Shown piece by piece: positions 23,306-31,123 of a DNA stretch of 36,223 nucleotides. The position numbers were made by a program, and so were the translations under genes. Position 1 is the first letter of the stretch. The number at the start of each line of letters is the position of its first letter. Under the pieces are notes generated by a model. That model searched no databases and was not told where the DNA came from. It saw only the letters and a list, made by a program, of their open reading frames with translations. This DNA comes from Erysipelotrichaceae bacterium (GTDB lineage: Bacteria; Bacillota_I; Bacilli_A; Erysipelotrichales; Erysipelotrichaceae), in the NCBI GenBank assembly GCA_022767445.1, contig JALENJ010000044.1, positions 1 through 36,223 on the forward strand, in the 5' to 3' direction.

Positions 23306-23863
23306 ATGAAGAAAATAACTTGGAATTCGCCAGTCATCTTATCGTTTGCGTCCATCAGTTTAATAGCCTTGATACTAAATCAAATTACCAATGGTGTAAC
23401 AAACGATACGTTCTTCTCTGTATATGGTGGTTCATTCTTGAATCCACTCTTCTATCTGCGTTTGTTTACACATGTGCTAGGACACACAGACCTATCTCAT
23501 TATATGAATAATATGTTGTTATTCTTATTGGTAGGTCCAATGCTAGAAGAAAAGTATGGCAGTCGAAGACTATTAGAGATTATACTTGTGGTTGCACTTG
23601 TGACTGGTATTGCACATATCTTGATTGCACCTAATGTAATGTTGTTAGGAGCCAGTGGTGTTGTATTTGCGTTTATCCTACTATCCGCAGTCACTGGTTC
23701 AAAACAAGGCATCCCACTGACATTCATCATCGTTGCAGTATTATATATTGGAACACAGATCTATCAAGGATTATTTAGTGCAGATAACATCTCCCAAATG
23801 ACACACATTATTGGTGGTATCATCGGCGGTGTATTTGGCATGACACTCAGACAAAGTCGTTAA
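23306..23863 (+). CDS. Rhomboid-family intramembrane serine protease
   Basis: A 185-residue polytopic membrane protein. The catalytic dyad is S117 in the GASG motif (LLGASGVVFAFI) and H167 in MTHIIGGIIGGVFGM. HVLGHTDLSHYMNNMLLFLL is the family L1/TM2 block. It cleaves transmembrane proteins within or near the bilayer; the native target is unknown. The ATG at 23306 (MKKITWN) has AGGAGG five bases upstream and is preferred to an in-frame start 27 bp earlier. It is divergent from sseB. The gene is at the short end for rhomboids but contains all six core segments. Confidence 0.9.
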   Translation: MKKITWNSPVILSFASISLIALILNQITNGVTNDTFFSVYGGSFLNPLFYLRLFTHVLGHTDLSHYMNNMLLFLLVGPMLEEKYGSRRLLEIILVVALVTGIAHILIAPNVMLLGASGVVFAFILLSAVTGSKQGIPLTFIIVAVLYIGTQIYQGLFSADNISQMTHIIGGIIGGVFGMTLRQSR

Positions 23864-23977
23864 GATTTTGTCTTTTTCTTAAAGGGATCAGGTTATCTTT
23901 GCATATATTTTAATTGTAATCTCTTTGGGAAGTGCTATCGTAAATATGTGAAATTTGCACATGAATTTCCAGTATCA

Positions 23978-24014
23978 TTCACATTGATTTCACATAAGAC
24001 TTCTAGAATATAAT
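23978..24014 (+). promoter_or_regulatory. htrA promoter with tandem TTCACA repeats
   Basis: TTCACA at 23978-23983 and 23989-23994 are separated by five bases, an 11-bp period typical of binding sites for OmpR-type response regulators. A reverse copy TGTGAA is at 23947-23952. The -10 TATAAT is at 24009-24014, and the repeats cover the -35 region, which is otherwise poor. This suggests activation of htrA by an envelope-stress two-component system. The regulator is not in the window. Confidence 0.45.
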
Positions 24015-24039
24015 TGTCAAAACAAAGGAGGTACAAAAC

Positions 24040-25356
24040 ATGTCAGAAAACATGAATGAAAACGAAAAGATTGAAGAAACAGTTGAACCTGTAAATTCAA
24101 CTGAACCTATTGAAGCCAAAACAACACAGGGCAAAGAAGAACCTGAAATAAAAGTACAACCAACTCCAACAACTACACCAAAAAAGAAACCAATCACAAC
24201 ACGCATCTTCGCTACGATTGGCAAAGGTGCTCTCGCAGCTCTTTGCGGAATTGGAGGCGCTTGGTTCTACACTTCCCACTCTAATGGTGGAAAGGTAGTT
24301 GTATATCAAACAAGCCAAGAAGGCACAAGTAAGACAACTTCGGTTGCTAGTGCAGATAACGGACAAGGTCTAACAGTCTCCGAGGCAGCCGCAAAAGCAG
24401 CACCATCTGCAGTTGAAATTCAAACCGAAGTAACAACACAATCCTACGGAATGTTTGGTGGCACATACACAACAAACACAGCAGGATCTGGTGTCATCAT
24501 CAGTAAAGATGGATATATCATCACAAACAATCACGTCATTGAAGGTGCACAAAAGATTACCGTAACAACCCAAGATGGTACACAATATGACGCCACTTTG
24601 GTTGGTACGGATGAAAAGAGTGATATCGCTGTACTAAAGGTTGACGCAGATGCTCTAACACCTGCCACAATCGGAGATTCCTCAACAATATCCGTTGGTG
24701 ATACAGCTGTCGCAATTGGTAACCCTCTAGGAACACTTGGAGGAACCGTAACAGATGGTATCATCTCTGCAACATCAAGAGAGTTAGTCGTAAACAACGA
24801 ATCCATGAGACTCATCCAGACAAACGCAACAATCAACTCCGGTAACTCAGGTGGTGGATTATATGATGGCAATGGTAACCTCATTGGTATAGTACAATCC
24901 AAAGACTCAGGTACAACTTCATCCGGAGCTACCATTGAGGGACTTGGCTTCGCCATCCCAATCAATGATGCTATGGATGTTGCAAACCAATTAATCCAAA
25001 ACGGTAAGGTTACAGACCGTGCGACATTAGGTGTATACCTACAAACATTAACAGCACCACAAGGTAACTACACAGCAGGTGTTTATATCACAGATGTCAT
25101 TGATGGTAGCGGTGCACAAGCTGCAGGTCTAAAGGCATATGACAAGATCGTCGCAGCAGATGGTACAGAGATTGCCACATTTCCAAACTTATCCGCAATT
25201 CTAAAAGATAAGAAACCTGGTGATACAGTCGATCTTACAATCGAAAGAGATGGCAAGCAGATGCAAGTAACAGTTACCCTAACAGGTACACTAGATACAT
25301 CCAGCAAGAAACAAGAAACACAACCTTCTCTCCCAAGTCAAAATCAAAATAAGTAA
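24040..25356 (+). CDS. htrA: HtrA/DegP-type membrane-anchored serine protease
   Basis: A 438-residue envelope quality-control protease. An acidic cytoplasmic tail (1-50) is followed by one membrane segment (about 54-77, ATIGKGALAALCGIGGAWFY). The trypsin-like domain has H165 in TNNHVIEGA, D195 in EKSDIAVLK and S270 in INSGNSGGGLYD. One PDZ domain (about 330-420) contains AGVYITDVIDGSGAQAAGL. A low-complexity Ser/Gln tail ends the protein. AAAGGAGGT precedes the ATG. A standalone gene with its own promoter, which carries tandem repeats that suggest stress control. Bacillus HtrA/HtrB are the family reference. Confidence 0.95.
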   Translation: MSENMNENEKIEETVEPVNSTEPIEAKTTQGKEEPEIKVQPTPTTTPKKKPITTRIFATIGKGALAALCGIGGAWFYTSHSNGGKVVVYQTSQEGTSKTTSVASADNGQGLTVSEAAAKAAPSAVEIQTEVTTQSYGMFGGTYTTNTAGSGVIISKDGYIITNNHVIEGAQKITVTTQDGTQYDATLVGTDEKSDIAVLKVDADALTPATIGDSSTISVGDTAVAIGNPLGTLGGTVTDGIISATSRELVVNNESMRLIQTNATINSGNSGGGLYDGNGNLIGIVQSKDSGTTSSGATIEGLGFAIPINDAMDVANQLIQNGKVTDRATLGVYLQTLTAPQGNYTAGVYITDVIDGSGAQAAGLKAYDKIVAADGTEIATFPNLSAILKDKKPGDTVDLTIERDGKQMQVTVTLTGTLDTSSKKQETQPSLPSQNQNK

Positions 25357-25404
25357 TTGCTATCCTTTTTCTTAAAAAAAGAAAAAGACCCGTGATATTG
25401 ATAT

Positions 25405-25439
25405 GTACCCTCCTTACTGTTGTCCAGTAAAGAGGGTGC
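25405..25439. repeat. Second-type solo palindrome with the same architecture as the IS end
   Basis: Outer arms ACCCTC / GAGGGT, inner arms TTACTG / CAGTAA, and loop TTGTC, the same loop as in the 16078-16124 element. Stem bases differ on both sides in a compensating way. It lies between htrA and the 70-aa gene and may also serve as a terminator for either. An A/T-only hairpin at about 25369-25388 just upstream is a weak alternative terminator. Confidence 0.65.
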
Positions 25440-25450
25440 TATCATGTTTA

Positions 25451-25663
25451 TTACGACTCATTTTCCAGTACTTCGAGCAGGTACGAAATATCATCCGCAG
25501 TTATTTTTTTACCCATATGATGTGACATATCAATAAAATGAGAAATTTTAATAATATTTTTATCTGATTTTGCAAACGTAATTATCCCTTTAACATAATC
25601 ATCGTTATCCCATAGTTTCCTAAGTTTGGGTATAAGCTTCTTAGCTGCTGAACTATACTTCAT
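25451..25663 (-). CDS. Small protein of unknown function (70 aa), orphan of a decayed element
   Basis: I do not recognise this family. It starts MKYSSAAKKLIPKLRKLWDN, is soluble and probably mostly helical, and contains SHFIDMSHHMGKKITADD and ISYLLEVLENES. Its ATG overlaps the stop codon of the broken gene upstream (ATGA, 4 bp), and GGAAAGG lies seven bases before the start. Such coupling is usual in two-gene cassettes such as toxin-antitoxin or toxin-immunity pairs, but that is only a suggestion. It sits inside the integrase/tRNA scar, so it is probably foreign and has lost its partner. Confidence 0.6.
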   Translation of the reverse strand: MKYSSAAKKLIPKLRKLWDNDDYVKGIITFAKSDKNIIKISHFIDMSHHMGKKITADDISYLLEVLENES

Positions 25664-25794
25664 AACTTTTCCTTTCCGATGGCAACATAGTCATTAAAAC
25701 CTTTATTTACAATTTTATAACTATAGTCTCCTTTTGCTCTAAAAATGATAGCATGCTTACGTTCTTCACCAGAAAGACTAGTATTTAATTCAGT
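25660..25794 (-). pseudogene. C-terminal remnant of an unknown gene upstream of the 70-aa gene
   Basis: An open frame of 44 residues lacks any start and is closed upstream by a TAG at 25797-25795. It reads SGEERKHAIIFRAKGD and then YSYKIVNKGFNDYVAIGKEKL up to the TGA, which overlaps the next ATG. Charged, well-formed protein sequence and the 4-bp overlap show that it was the tail of a real first cistron. Its 5' part was deleted near 25795, where integrase sequence begins on the other strand. Confidence 0.5.
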
Positions 25795-25805
25795 CTAATT
25801 CATCA

Positions 25806-25919
25806 GCACGTACAGTCCAAGATATCTTAGGGCATGCTACCTATAAGCAATCTGTAGGATATGCAAGAAGTAGTGATGAAGATAGATAAACAGCGATTGA
25901 TAGCAGAAAATTATCATAG
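25806..25919 (+). pseudogene. Tyrosine recombinase (integrase) C-terminal remnant
   Basis: Plus-strand codons read ARTVQDILGHATYKQSVGYA followed by RSSDEDR and a TAA. After the TAA the same frame continues TAIDSRKLS and then TAG, resembling the end of clostridial integrases with one codon turned to a stop. LGH is the conserved box II histidine region and the tyrosine in VGYAR is the nucleophile position. The rest of the gene is missing. It is about 80 bp from the 3' end of the tRNA-Ser gene, the usual place for an integrase of a tRNA-targeting island. Confidence 0.7.
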
Positions 25920-25957
25920 TTTCCGTAAAAAATTCCGTAAAAATTGAATAAAACATT

Positions 25958-25986
25958 AAAAAACCCGCTATTTAAGCGAGTTTTTT
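25958..25986 (-). terminator. Terminator of tRNA-Ser (bidirectional)
   Basis: CCCGCT / AGCGAG form a six-base stem flanked by A and T runs on both sides. It lies 11 bp past the tRNA CCA end. Confidence 0.8.
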
Positions 25987-25996
25987 AATTTCACTA

Positions 25997-26087
25997 TGGC
26001 GCAGGAACAGGGGTTCGAACCCTGGCACCGTGTTACCGATCTACAAGCTTTCCAAGCCTGCCCCTTCAACCACTTGGGTATTCCTGC
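25997..26087 (-). tRNA. tRNA-Ser (anticodon GGA)
   Basis: Minus strand. The acceptor arm GCAGGAA pairs with TTCCTGC, followed by discriminator G and an encoded CCA. The anticodon arm GGCTT-GGA-AAGCT gives anticodon GGA, reading UCC/UCU. A long variable arm typical of serine tRNA follows, then a T arm with GGTTCGAACC. The total is 91 nt including CCA. Integrase and gene fragments downstream of its 3' end suggest past use as an attachment site. Confidence 0.96.
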
Positions 26088-26202
26088 AAAGATTTTCATT
26101 GCCAAGGACTATAATAACAATTATTCTAAAAAAAATAAAGTGGATTTTGTAGAAATTATTTCAGATTCCAACTAAAATAGATGTAAAGGAAGACTATGTA
26201 TA

Positions 26203-26769
26203 ATGAGTAATTTGACGAAGCGTGCTTTAGCCGCCGCATTAAAGAAGGCTTTAATGTCGCATGATTTAGAGAAAATTAAAATTTCTGATTTAACTGAGGA
26301 GTGTGGTGTGAATCGCCAAACTTTTTACTACCACTTTCATGACATTTATGACCTAATTGATTGGATGTATTTAACCGAGGGTGAAGCCGCGATTGGCATT
26401 CACCGCAATTATCATACTTGGCAAGAAGGATTACTGTCTGCTTTTAAAGTACTTGAAAAGGAAAAAGTATTTATTCAACAGACTTTCCATTCACGTTCAC
26501 AAGTACGTATCATGCGTATGTTACAAGGAGCAGCGAAGGACCTACTAATTGATGTTCTACACGAAGTATCCAAAGGACATAAAGTTTCAGAGGAGTCCAT
26601 TCAATTCATCGCAAATTTCTATAAGTTTAGTTTTGCTGGTGTTGTATTTGAATGGATTGAAAATGATATGAAGGAATCACCAGAGAAACTTGTTGATCAA
26701 GTCGCAACATTAATGCATGGTGTATTCTTAGACACAATTCAAAAGTTTGAAGATGCTGGAAATAAATAA
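26203..26769 (+). CDS. TetR-family regulator (DhaS-like)
   Basis: A 188-residue TetR-type transcription factor. The helix-turn-helix is KIKISDLTEECGVNRQTFYY with HFHDIYDLIDWMY following, typical of the TetR/DhaS-like group in Bacillota. The C-terminal ligand or dimer domain ends DQVATLMHGVFLDTIQKF. The target genes are not evident: the tRNA gene is divergent and the next gene is convergent. AAAGGAAGAC lies 10 bases before the ATG. Confidence 0.88.
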   Translation: MSNLTKRALAAALKKALMSHDLEKIKISDLTEECGVNRQTFYYHFHDIYDLIDWMYLTEGEAAIGIHRNYHTWQEGLLSAFKVLEKEKVFIQQTFHSRSQVRIMRMLQGAAKDLLIDVLHEVSKGHKVSEESIQFIANFYKFSFAGVVFEWIENDMKESPEKLVDQVATLMHGVFLDTIQKFEDAGNK

Positions 26770-26788
26770 GACCATAGAGGTCTTATTT
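26764..26788. terminator. Bidirectional terminator between the TetR and PfkB genes
   Basis: AAATAAGACC and GGTCTTATTT form a perfect 10-bp stem with a five-base loop. The arms overlap the stop codons of both convergent genes. Confidence 0.82.
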
Positions 26789-27689
26789 ATCCAAAGTATT
26801 CATGATATATATTGAGTGCTTCAGGAGTTGGAATACCAGCTCCTTTTTTCGTGACGACTGTTGTTGCGATATCATTGGCAAATTCTAATATTGTTTGTAG
26901 ATCTTCAGATACGCATAATCCTGCCATGATTGCACCTGCATGACTGTCACCAGCGCCGATTGTATCTACTACGGTTACTTTCTTACTAGCTGCTTGTTTA
27001 TATTGTTTTCCATTAAAGATCATTGATCCTTTCTCACCAAGGGTGACAACAATCATATTATTGGTCTTTTGATAGAGTGTTGTTAATGCATGTTTGATAT
27101 CTGTTTCATTGGATAAAGCATGTGCTTCTGTTTCATTGACATGCAAGATTGGATGTATTGCATATATTTTCTCTAGTAAACTTGGGGGAATGTGCATGTG
27201 TCTTGGCCCAGGTGCGAATATGATTTGTCCTTTGCACTGAGATAGACATGCAACGATGTTCTCTCCATCTTGATCTTCTATTTCAATACCACATGCATAG
27301 ATATAGTCATATACATTTAAATCTAGTGATTGGATCCATTCTTTTTTGAATGTATACTCTGCTCCATGGTGTGATAGGAATGTTCTTTCTCCACTATCTT
27401 CAACCAAGCAGTAACAACAACCATTCTCTTGTGGAGAATGAATATTCGTTACAATTCCTGCTTTCTCAAGTTCCTTTGCGACGTATTCACCATATACACC
27501 AGTTCCTACTGGAGATAAAAAAGTATAAGATATACCCACCTGATGCAAGATAGACACAACATTATATGCACAACCACCTAGCTGTAGTGTTTGTCCATAG
27601 ATATTTGTATCTTGCGTAGATTGCGGTATGGATGGTAAGTTGATAATCACATCGCATACCGTAGAACCGATTACCAAACAGGATTTCAT
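26787..27689 (-). CDS. PfkB-family carbohydrate/nucleoside kinase
   Basis: A 300-residue ribokinase-fold kinase. The N-terminus is MKSCLVIGSTVCDVIINLP, with GGCAYNVVSILHQVG in the substrate region and TVVDTIGAGDSHAGAIMAGL containing the catalytic aspartate. The substrate is unclear: the short form and the HGAEY segment are compatible with ribokinase-, pseudouridine- or nucleoside-kinase-like enzymes. It follows the rhodanese gene by four bases on the same strand, so they are co-transcribed. It is not part of the uronate pathway here. Confidence 0.88.
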   Translation of the reverse strand: MKSCLVIGSTVCDVIINLPSIPQSTQDTNIYGQTLQLGGCAYNVVSILHQVGISYTFLSPVGTGVYGEYVAKELEKAGIVTNIHSPQENGCCYCLVEDSGERTFLSHHGAEYTFKKEWIQSLDLNVYDYIYACGIEIEDQDGENIVACLSQCKGQIIFAPGPRHMHIPPSLLEKIYAIHPILHVNETEAHALSNETDIKHALTTLYQKTNNMIVVTLGEKGSMIFNGKQYKQAASKKVTVVDTIGAGDSHAGAIMAGLCVSEDLQTILEFANDIATTVVTKKGAGIPTPEALNIYHEYFG

Positions 27690-27692
27690 AGC

Positions 27693-28007
27693 TTAGTCCT
27701 CTTTCTTATAATGTGTGATACCACCAATATTTTTAGCGTTTATATATCCCATCTTCCACAGCTGTATCACCGCTAGACCTGCTCGTTGTCCACTGTGACA
27801 ATATACATAGATGGGTGTTTCTTTGTCGTAATGCATGTTTTCGATTTTATCAATTTCTTCTACCGGGATATTGATACTACCTGGTATATTCTCTTCGTTA
27901 TATTCATCCAGGTCTCGTACATCCAACAATAGTGCATTTAGAGTATTTCGATATTCCTTTAATTCTTCGTTGATATCATTGAAGCGGAAAGCAGAAAGTA
28001 TATCCAT
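27693..28007 (-). CDS. Rhodanese-domain sulfurtransferase
   Basis: A 104-residue single rhodanese domain. LLDVRDLDEYNEENIPGSIN and the active-site loop IYVYCHSGQRAGLAVIQLW carry the catalytic cysteine, and the end reads NIGGITHYKKED. Such proteins carry persulfide sulfur for transfer; the acceptor is unknown. The ATG at 28007 (MDILSAFRF) with GAGG eight bases before it was preferred to the ATG at 28034. First gene of the pair with the PfkB kinase. Confidence 0.88.
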   Translation of the reverse strand: MDILSAFRFNDINEELKEYRNTLNALLLDVRDLDEYNEENIPGSINIPVEEIDKIENMHYDKETPIYVYCHSGQRAGLAVIQLWKMGYINAKNIGGITHYKKED

Positions 28008-28059
28008 TGTTTGTACCTCATTTCTCACCAACATACTATCATTATTTCTTTTTCTGTTG

Positions 28060-28086
28060 TAAAAAAGGTAAGCATTTGCTTACCTT
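28060..28086 (-). terminator. Terminator after the 130-aa gene
   Basis: On the minus strand AAGGTAAGC and GCTTACCTT form a 9-bp stem with an AAAT loop, followed by TTTTAC. It closes the M18/HflX transcript before the rhodanese gene. Confidence 0.85.
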
Positions 28087-28099
28087 GGTTGGATAATCA

Positions 28100-28492
28100 T
28101 TATTTCATTACGAATCCGATAGCGGATTTACGACGAACTGGTGAAAGACGTACGTATGTTTCAATCTTCGGATAGCTTGTCACTTCGTGGTATTCAATCT
28201 CATCCCACTTTAAATCTGCTTGATGTGCTGTTAGGAAGTCTTCAACACCTAATGACATCTCGGATTCTGGTACCAATGTGATAGTTGGACTATGATCGTC
28301 CAAGTAATTCCAAGCAGCCATGATACCCTTTGTCTCATCTAAACTTTCACGATACATAATACTCATGAATTGGCTCTCTGGTGTACGTCCATGGTAATTA
28401 TATGTGTTACCAATGTACAATGCACCTTCTTCGTCACGATATAGGATGACAACGTTTTGATACTCTTCTAATGATAATGTATTGTTCTCCAT
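28100..28492 (-). CDS. Conserved-looking protein of unknown function (130 aa)
   Basis: I do not recognise the family. It is soluble and acidic, beginning NNTLSLEEYQNVVILYRDEE, with YIGNTYNYHGRTPESQFMSI in the middle and the end PVRRKSAIGFVMK. GGGGGTAATT lies before the ATG. It is the last cistron of the minus-strand group, 20 bp after the M18 aminopeptidase, and is followed by a strong terminator. Normal codon use and clean operon fit argue for a real gene; no function is assigned. Confidence 0.7.
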   Translation of the reverse strand: MENNTLSLEEYQNVVILYRDEEGALYIGNTYNYHGRTPESQFMSIMYRESLDETKGIMAAWNYLDDHSPTITLVPESEMSLGVEDFLTAHQADLKWDEIEYHEVTSYPKIETYVRLSPVRRKSAIGFVMK

Positions 28493-28512
28493 AATTACCC
28501 CCTAACTCAATA

Positions 28513-29880
28513 TTATTTAATATCGGTTAAGAAAGCAATATATGCACGATATGCTTCATACACATCAGCTTTAGAAACTGTTTCAAATGGAGCGTGCATA
28601 TTTTGTACACAGATACCTGCATCAATTACATTCATATTCTTATTGGCTAGGATATAAGCAATTGTTCCGCCTCCGCCAACATCGATTTTACCCAATTCAC
28701 ATGTTTGGAACATAACGTTGTTGTCGTCCATACATTTACGGATTTGTGCCATAAATTCTGCACTTGCGTCATTTGATCCACTCTTACCACGAGCGCCTGT
28801 GTACTTATTGAAACATACACCCTTTCCAAAGTAAGCTGAGTTGTTCTTCTCATATACTTCTGGATAGTTTGGATCATACGCTACAGATACATCACTGGAT
28901 AACATTGCGCTATTCTCTAATGCATCATGTAGGTTAACAAGAGATGTATATCCTTGTAGGTCTAATAGTTTTGCGACTACATGTTCATAGAAGTCACTTT
29001 GTGCTCCTGTAGCACCTACAGAACCGATTTCTTCTTTATCTACAAGAACGCATACAGATGTACGTTCAGGCTTCTTGATTTCCGCAATTGCACGAAGGGA
29101 TGTATATGCACACACCTTATCATCATGACCATAGCCAAGTATCATGGAACGATCAAGGCCATAATCACGTGCTTCCCCAGCTGGTACAACTTCAATTTCA
29201 GCAGAAAGGAAATCATCCTCTTCAATATCATACTGTTCCTTCAATAGGTCTAATAGATATGCCTTAACTGGATCTTTTTGTTCATCTTTCTTTGGAATTG
29301 AACCAACGAGTAAGTCTAGTTGTTCACCTTCAACAACAGTAGCGCCTGGCTTTTGTAGTTGCTTAGCAGCTAAGTGAATCAATAGATCAGAGATACCTAC
29401 AACCGGATCATTTGGCTTATCACCGATGTTAATTTCAACTGTTGTACCATCTTTCTTACATACAACACCAACTAGTGCCATAGGACGTGCTACCCACTGG
29501 TATTTCTTGATACCACCATAGTAGTGTGTATCCATTAGAACAAGTCCATCTCTTTCATAGATAGGCTTTTGTTTTAAGTCCATACGTGGAGAGTCAATAT
29601 GTGCTCCTAAGATGTTCATTCCCTCTGTTAACGGCTTTTTACCCATTACGAATAGGATGAGATTCTTTCCACGGTTAACCGCATATACACGATCTCCCGC
29701 CTTTAATTTCTTAAAGGACTGAAGAGGTTTAAATCCTTGTGATTCCGCATACGCTACTGAATTTGTAGCGAATGTACGTTCTGTTTTTGAATTGCTTAAG
29801 AAGACACGGTATTCTTCATTAAATGCATGTAGTTTCTTAAGCTCTGCTTTGCTGAGTTTGTCCCAAACTGTATTTGCCAT
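28513..29880 (-). CDS. M18-family aminopeptidase
   Basis: A 455-residue cytosolic zinc aminopeptidase of the aspartyl-aminopeptidase type (M18). Metal-ligand and catalytic blocks are ILGAHIDSPRMDLKQKP, YGHDDKVCAYTSLRAI, LVDKEEIGSVGATGAQSDF, and MLSSDVSVAYDPNYP. The C-terminal glycine-rich block is KIDVGGGGTIAYILA followed by CVQNMHAPFETVSKADVYE. It releases N-terminal residues from peptides. It starts one base after the HflX stop codon, so the genes are co-transcribed. Confidence 0.95.
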   Translation of the reverse strand: MANTVWDKLSKAELKKLHAFNEEYRVFLSNSKTERTFATNSVAYAESQGFKPLQSFKKLKAGDRVYAVNRGKNLILFVMGKKPLTEGMNILGAHIDSPRMDLKQKPIYERDGLVLMDTHYYGGIKKYQWVARPMALVGVVCKKDGTTVEINIGDKPNDPVVGISDLLIHLAAKQLQKPGATVVEGEQLDLLVGSIPKKDEQKDPVKAYLLDLLKEQYDIEEDDFLSAEIEVVPAGEARDYGLDRSMILGYGHDDKVCAYTSLRAIAEIKKPERTSVCVLVDKEEIGSVGATGAQSDFYEHVVAKLLDLQGYTSLVNLHDALENSAMLSSDVSVAYDPNYPEVYEKNNSAYFGKGVCFNKYTGARGKSGSNDASAEFMAQIRKCMDDNNVMFQTCELGKIDVGGGGTIAYILANKNMNVIDAGICVQNMHAPFETVSKADVYEAYRAYIAFLTDIK

Positions 29881-29881
29881 T

Positions 29882-31123
29882 TTATTCTCCTTTTCTTTGA
29901 TACTGACTAAATGCTTTCAGCATTGTCTTTTCACCAGTAATGCGTACGATAAGACCATCCTGTTGATTCTCTAGGATATCCATATCTAGCATTGCTTTAT
30001 ATGTATCAAACATGCCTATTTTATCATATGGAAGTTTACATACAATGGTTTCTTCCGCAGGATAAACACTTTCTATCATTTTTTCTAGCAAGGCATTGAT
30101 GCCTTGTTTTGTCTTACATGAGATTTTGATTCCATCAATGGAATCAGGTTGATCAATCATATCTATCTTGTTAAAGACTCTGATAGCAGGTATTTCATCC
30201 GCATGGATTTCTTTTAATGTCTGCTCAGTGGTTAGACTCTTTTGTGACCAGAGTGGATCACTTGCGTCAATCACATGAACCAACAAATCCGCATCACGTG
30301 TCGCATCTAACGTGCTCTTAAAGGCTTCTATCAATCCATGCGGTAAGTCTGACACAAAACCAACTGTATCATATAACAAGAATTTTTTATGTTCATACTC
30401 TACCATGCGCACACTGGTATCCAGTGTCGCAAATAACATATCTTTTTCAAGAACTGTTTGTCCGCCAGCTTCTTGCATACTTAGGATTGTATTCATCAAT
30501 GAGCTTTTACCCGCATTTGTATATCCTACAAGTGCTATGCGTTTTAACATTGTTTTCTGGCGACGTCGTTCATCTTGGTAACGTCGTTGTTCAATCTTCT
30601 TAAGTTCTTCTTTCAGGTCGTTAATCTTCTTTTGGTAGCGTGCTGCAATGATGGAGGAGCGCATTTCACCTGCTCCACGGTTTGTCACTGCACCACCACG
30701 TGTATGTTGGACATCTGTTTCCTGTTTTAATAAACGTGGTAGGTCATATTGTAAGCGAGCCACTTCTGTTTGTAGCTTTGCTTGTCGACTTCTAGCTCGC
30801 TTAGAAAAGATATTTAGAATCAAAGCATTACGGTCTATGACATCGATACCACAATAGGAAGAGATACGATCGCTGACTTGGATCCTTAATGTGTTGTAAA
30901 ACACAATACCATCTGCTTCTAATTCCGCAGACATGTTCTTCAGCATTTCTAGTTTTCCTTTGCGAAATGCTGTATGGGGATCTAGTGTCTTTGAGTTTTG
31001 GGTGATTGTACCAACCACTTCTAAATCACATGCATGGCACAAAGCCACACACTCTTCCATTGCAGTTGGAAAGCTATCGCTTTTATCTTGTAGACATACT
31101 CCCGCAAGGATTACTTTTTTCAT
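29882..31123 (-). CDS. hflX: Ribosome-associated GTPase HflX
   Basis: A 413-residue GTPase that binds and splits stalled ribosomes under stress. The N-terminal HflX domain includes LDPHTAFRKGKLEML. A coiled linker ends in an arginine-rich stretch (RRYQDERRRQKTM). The G domain has G1 ALVGYTNAGKSSLMNTI, G3 DTVGF and G4 FNKID. The ATG at 31123 (MKKVILAGV) overlaps the upstream GNAT stop as ATGA and has GAAGGGA before it, so it is preferred to the longer start at 31171. Confidence 0.94.
   Translation of the reverse strand: MKKVILAGVCLQDKSDSFPTAMEECVALCHACDLEVVGTITQNSKTLDPHTAFRKGKLEMLKNMSAELEADGIVFYNTLRIQVSDRISSYCGIDVIDRNALILNIFSKRARSRQAKLQTEVARLQYDLPRLLKQETDVQHTRGGAVTNRGAGEMRSSIIAARYQKKINDLKEELKKIEQRRYQDERRRQKTMLKRIALVGYTNAGKSSLMNTILSMQEAGGQTVLEKDMLFATLDTSVRMVEYEHKKFLLYDTVGFVSDLPHGLIEAFKSTLDATRDADLLVHVIDASDPLWSQKSLTTEQTLKEIHADEIPAIRVFNKIDMIDQPDSIDGIKISCKTKQGINALLEKMIESVYPAEETIVCKLPYDKIGMFDTYKAMLDMDILENQQDGLIVRITGEKTMLKAFSQYQRKGE

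Noticed and set aside
24531-24965. A 144-aa minus-strand reading frame opposite htrA
   Set aside because: It lies wholly inside the htrA protease domain and has low-complexity Pro/Ser/Val composition typical of antisense frames.
25920-25945. Tandem TTCCGTAAAAA repeats as integrase core sites
   Set aside because: Only two short AT-rich copies next to the integrase remnant; too little to call an attachment site.
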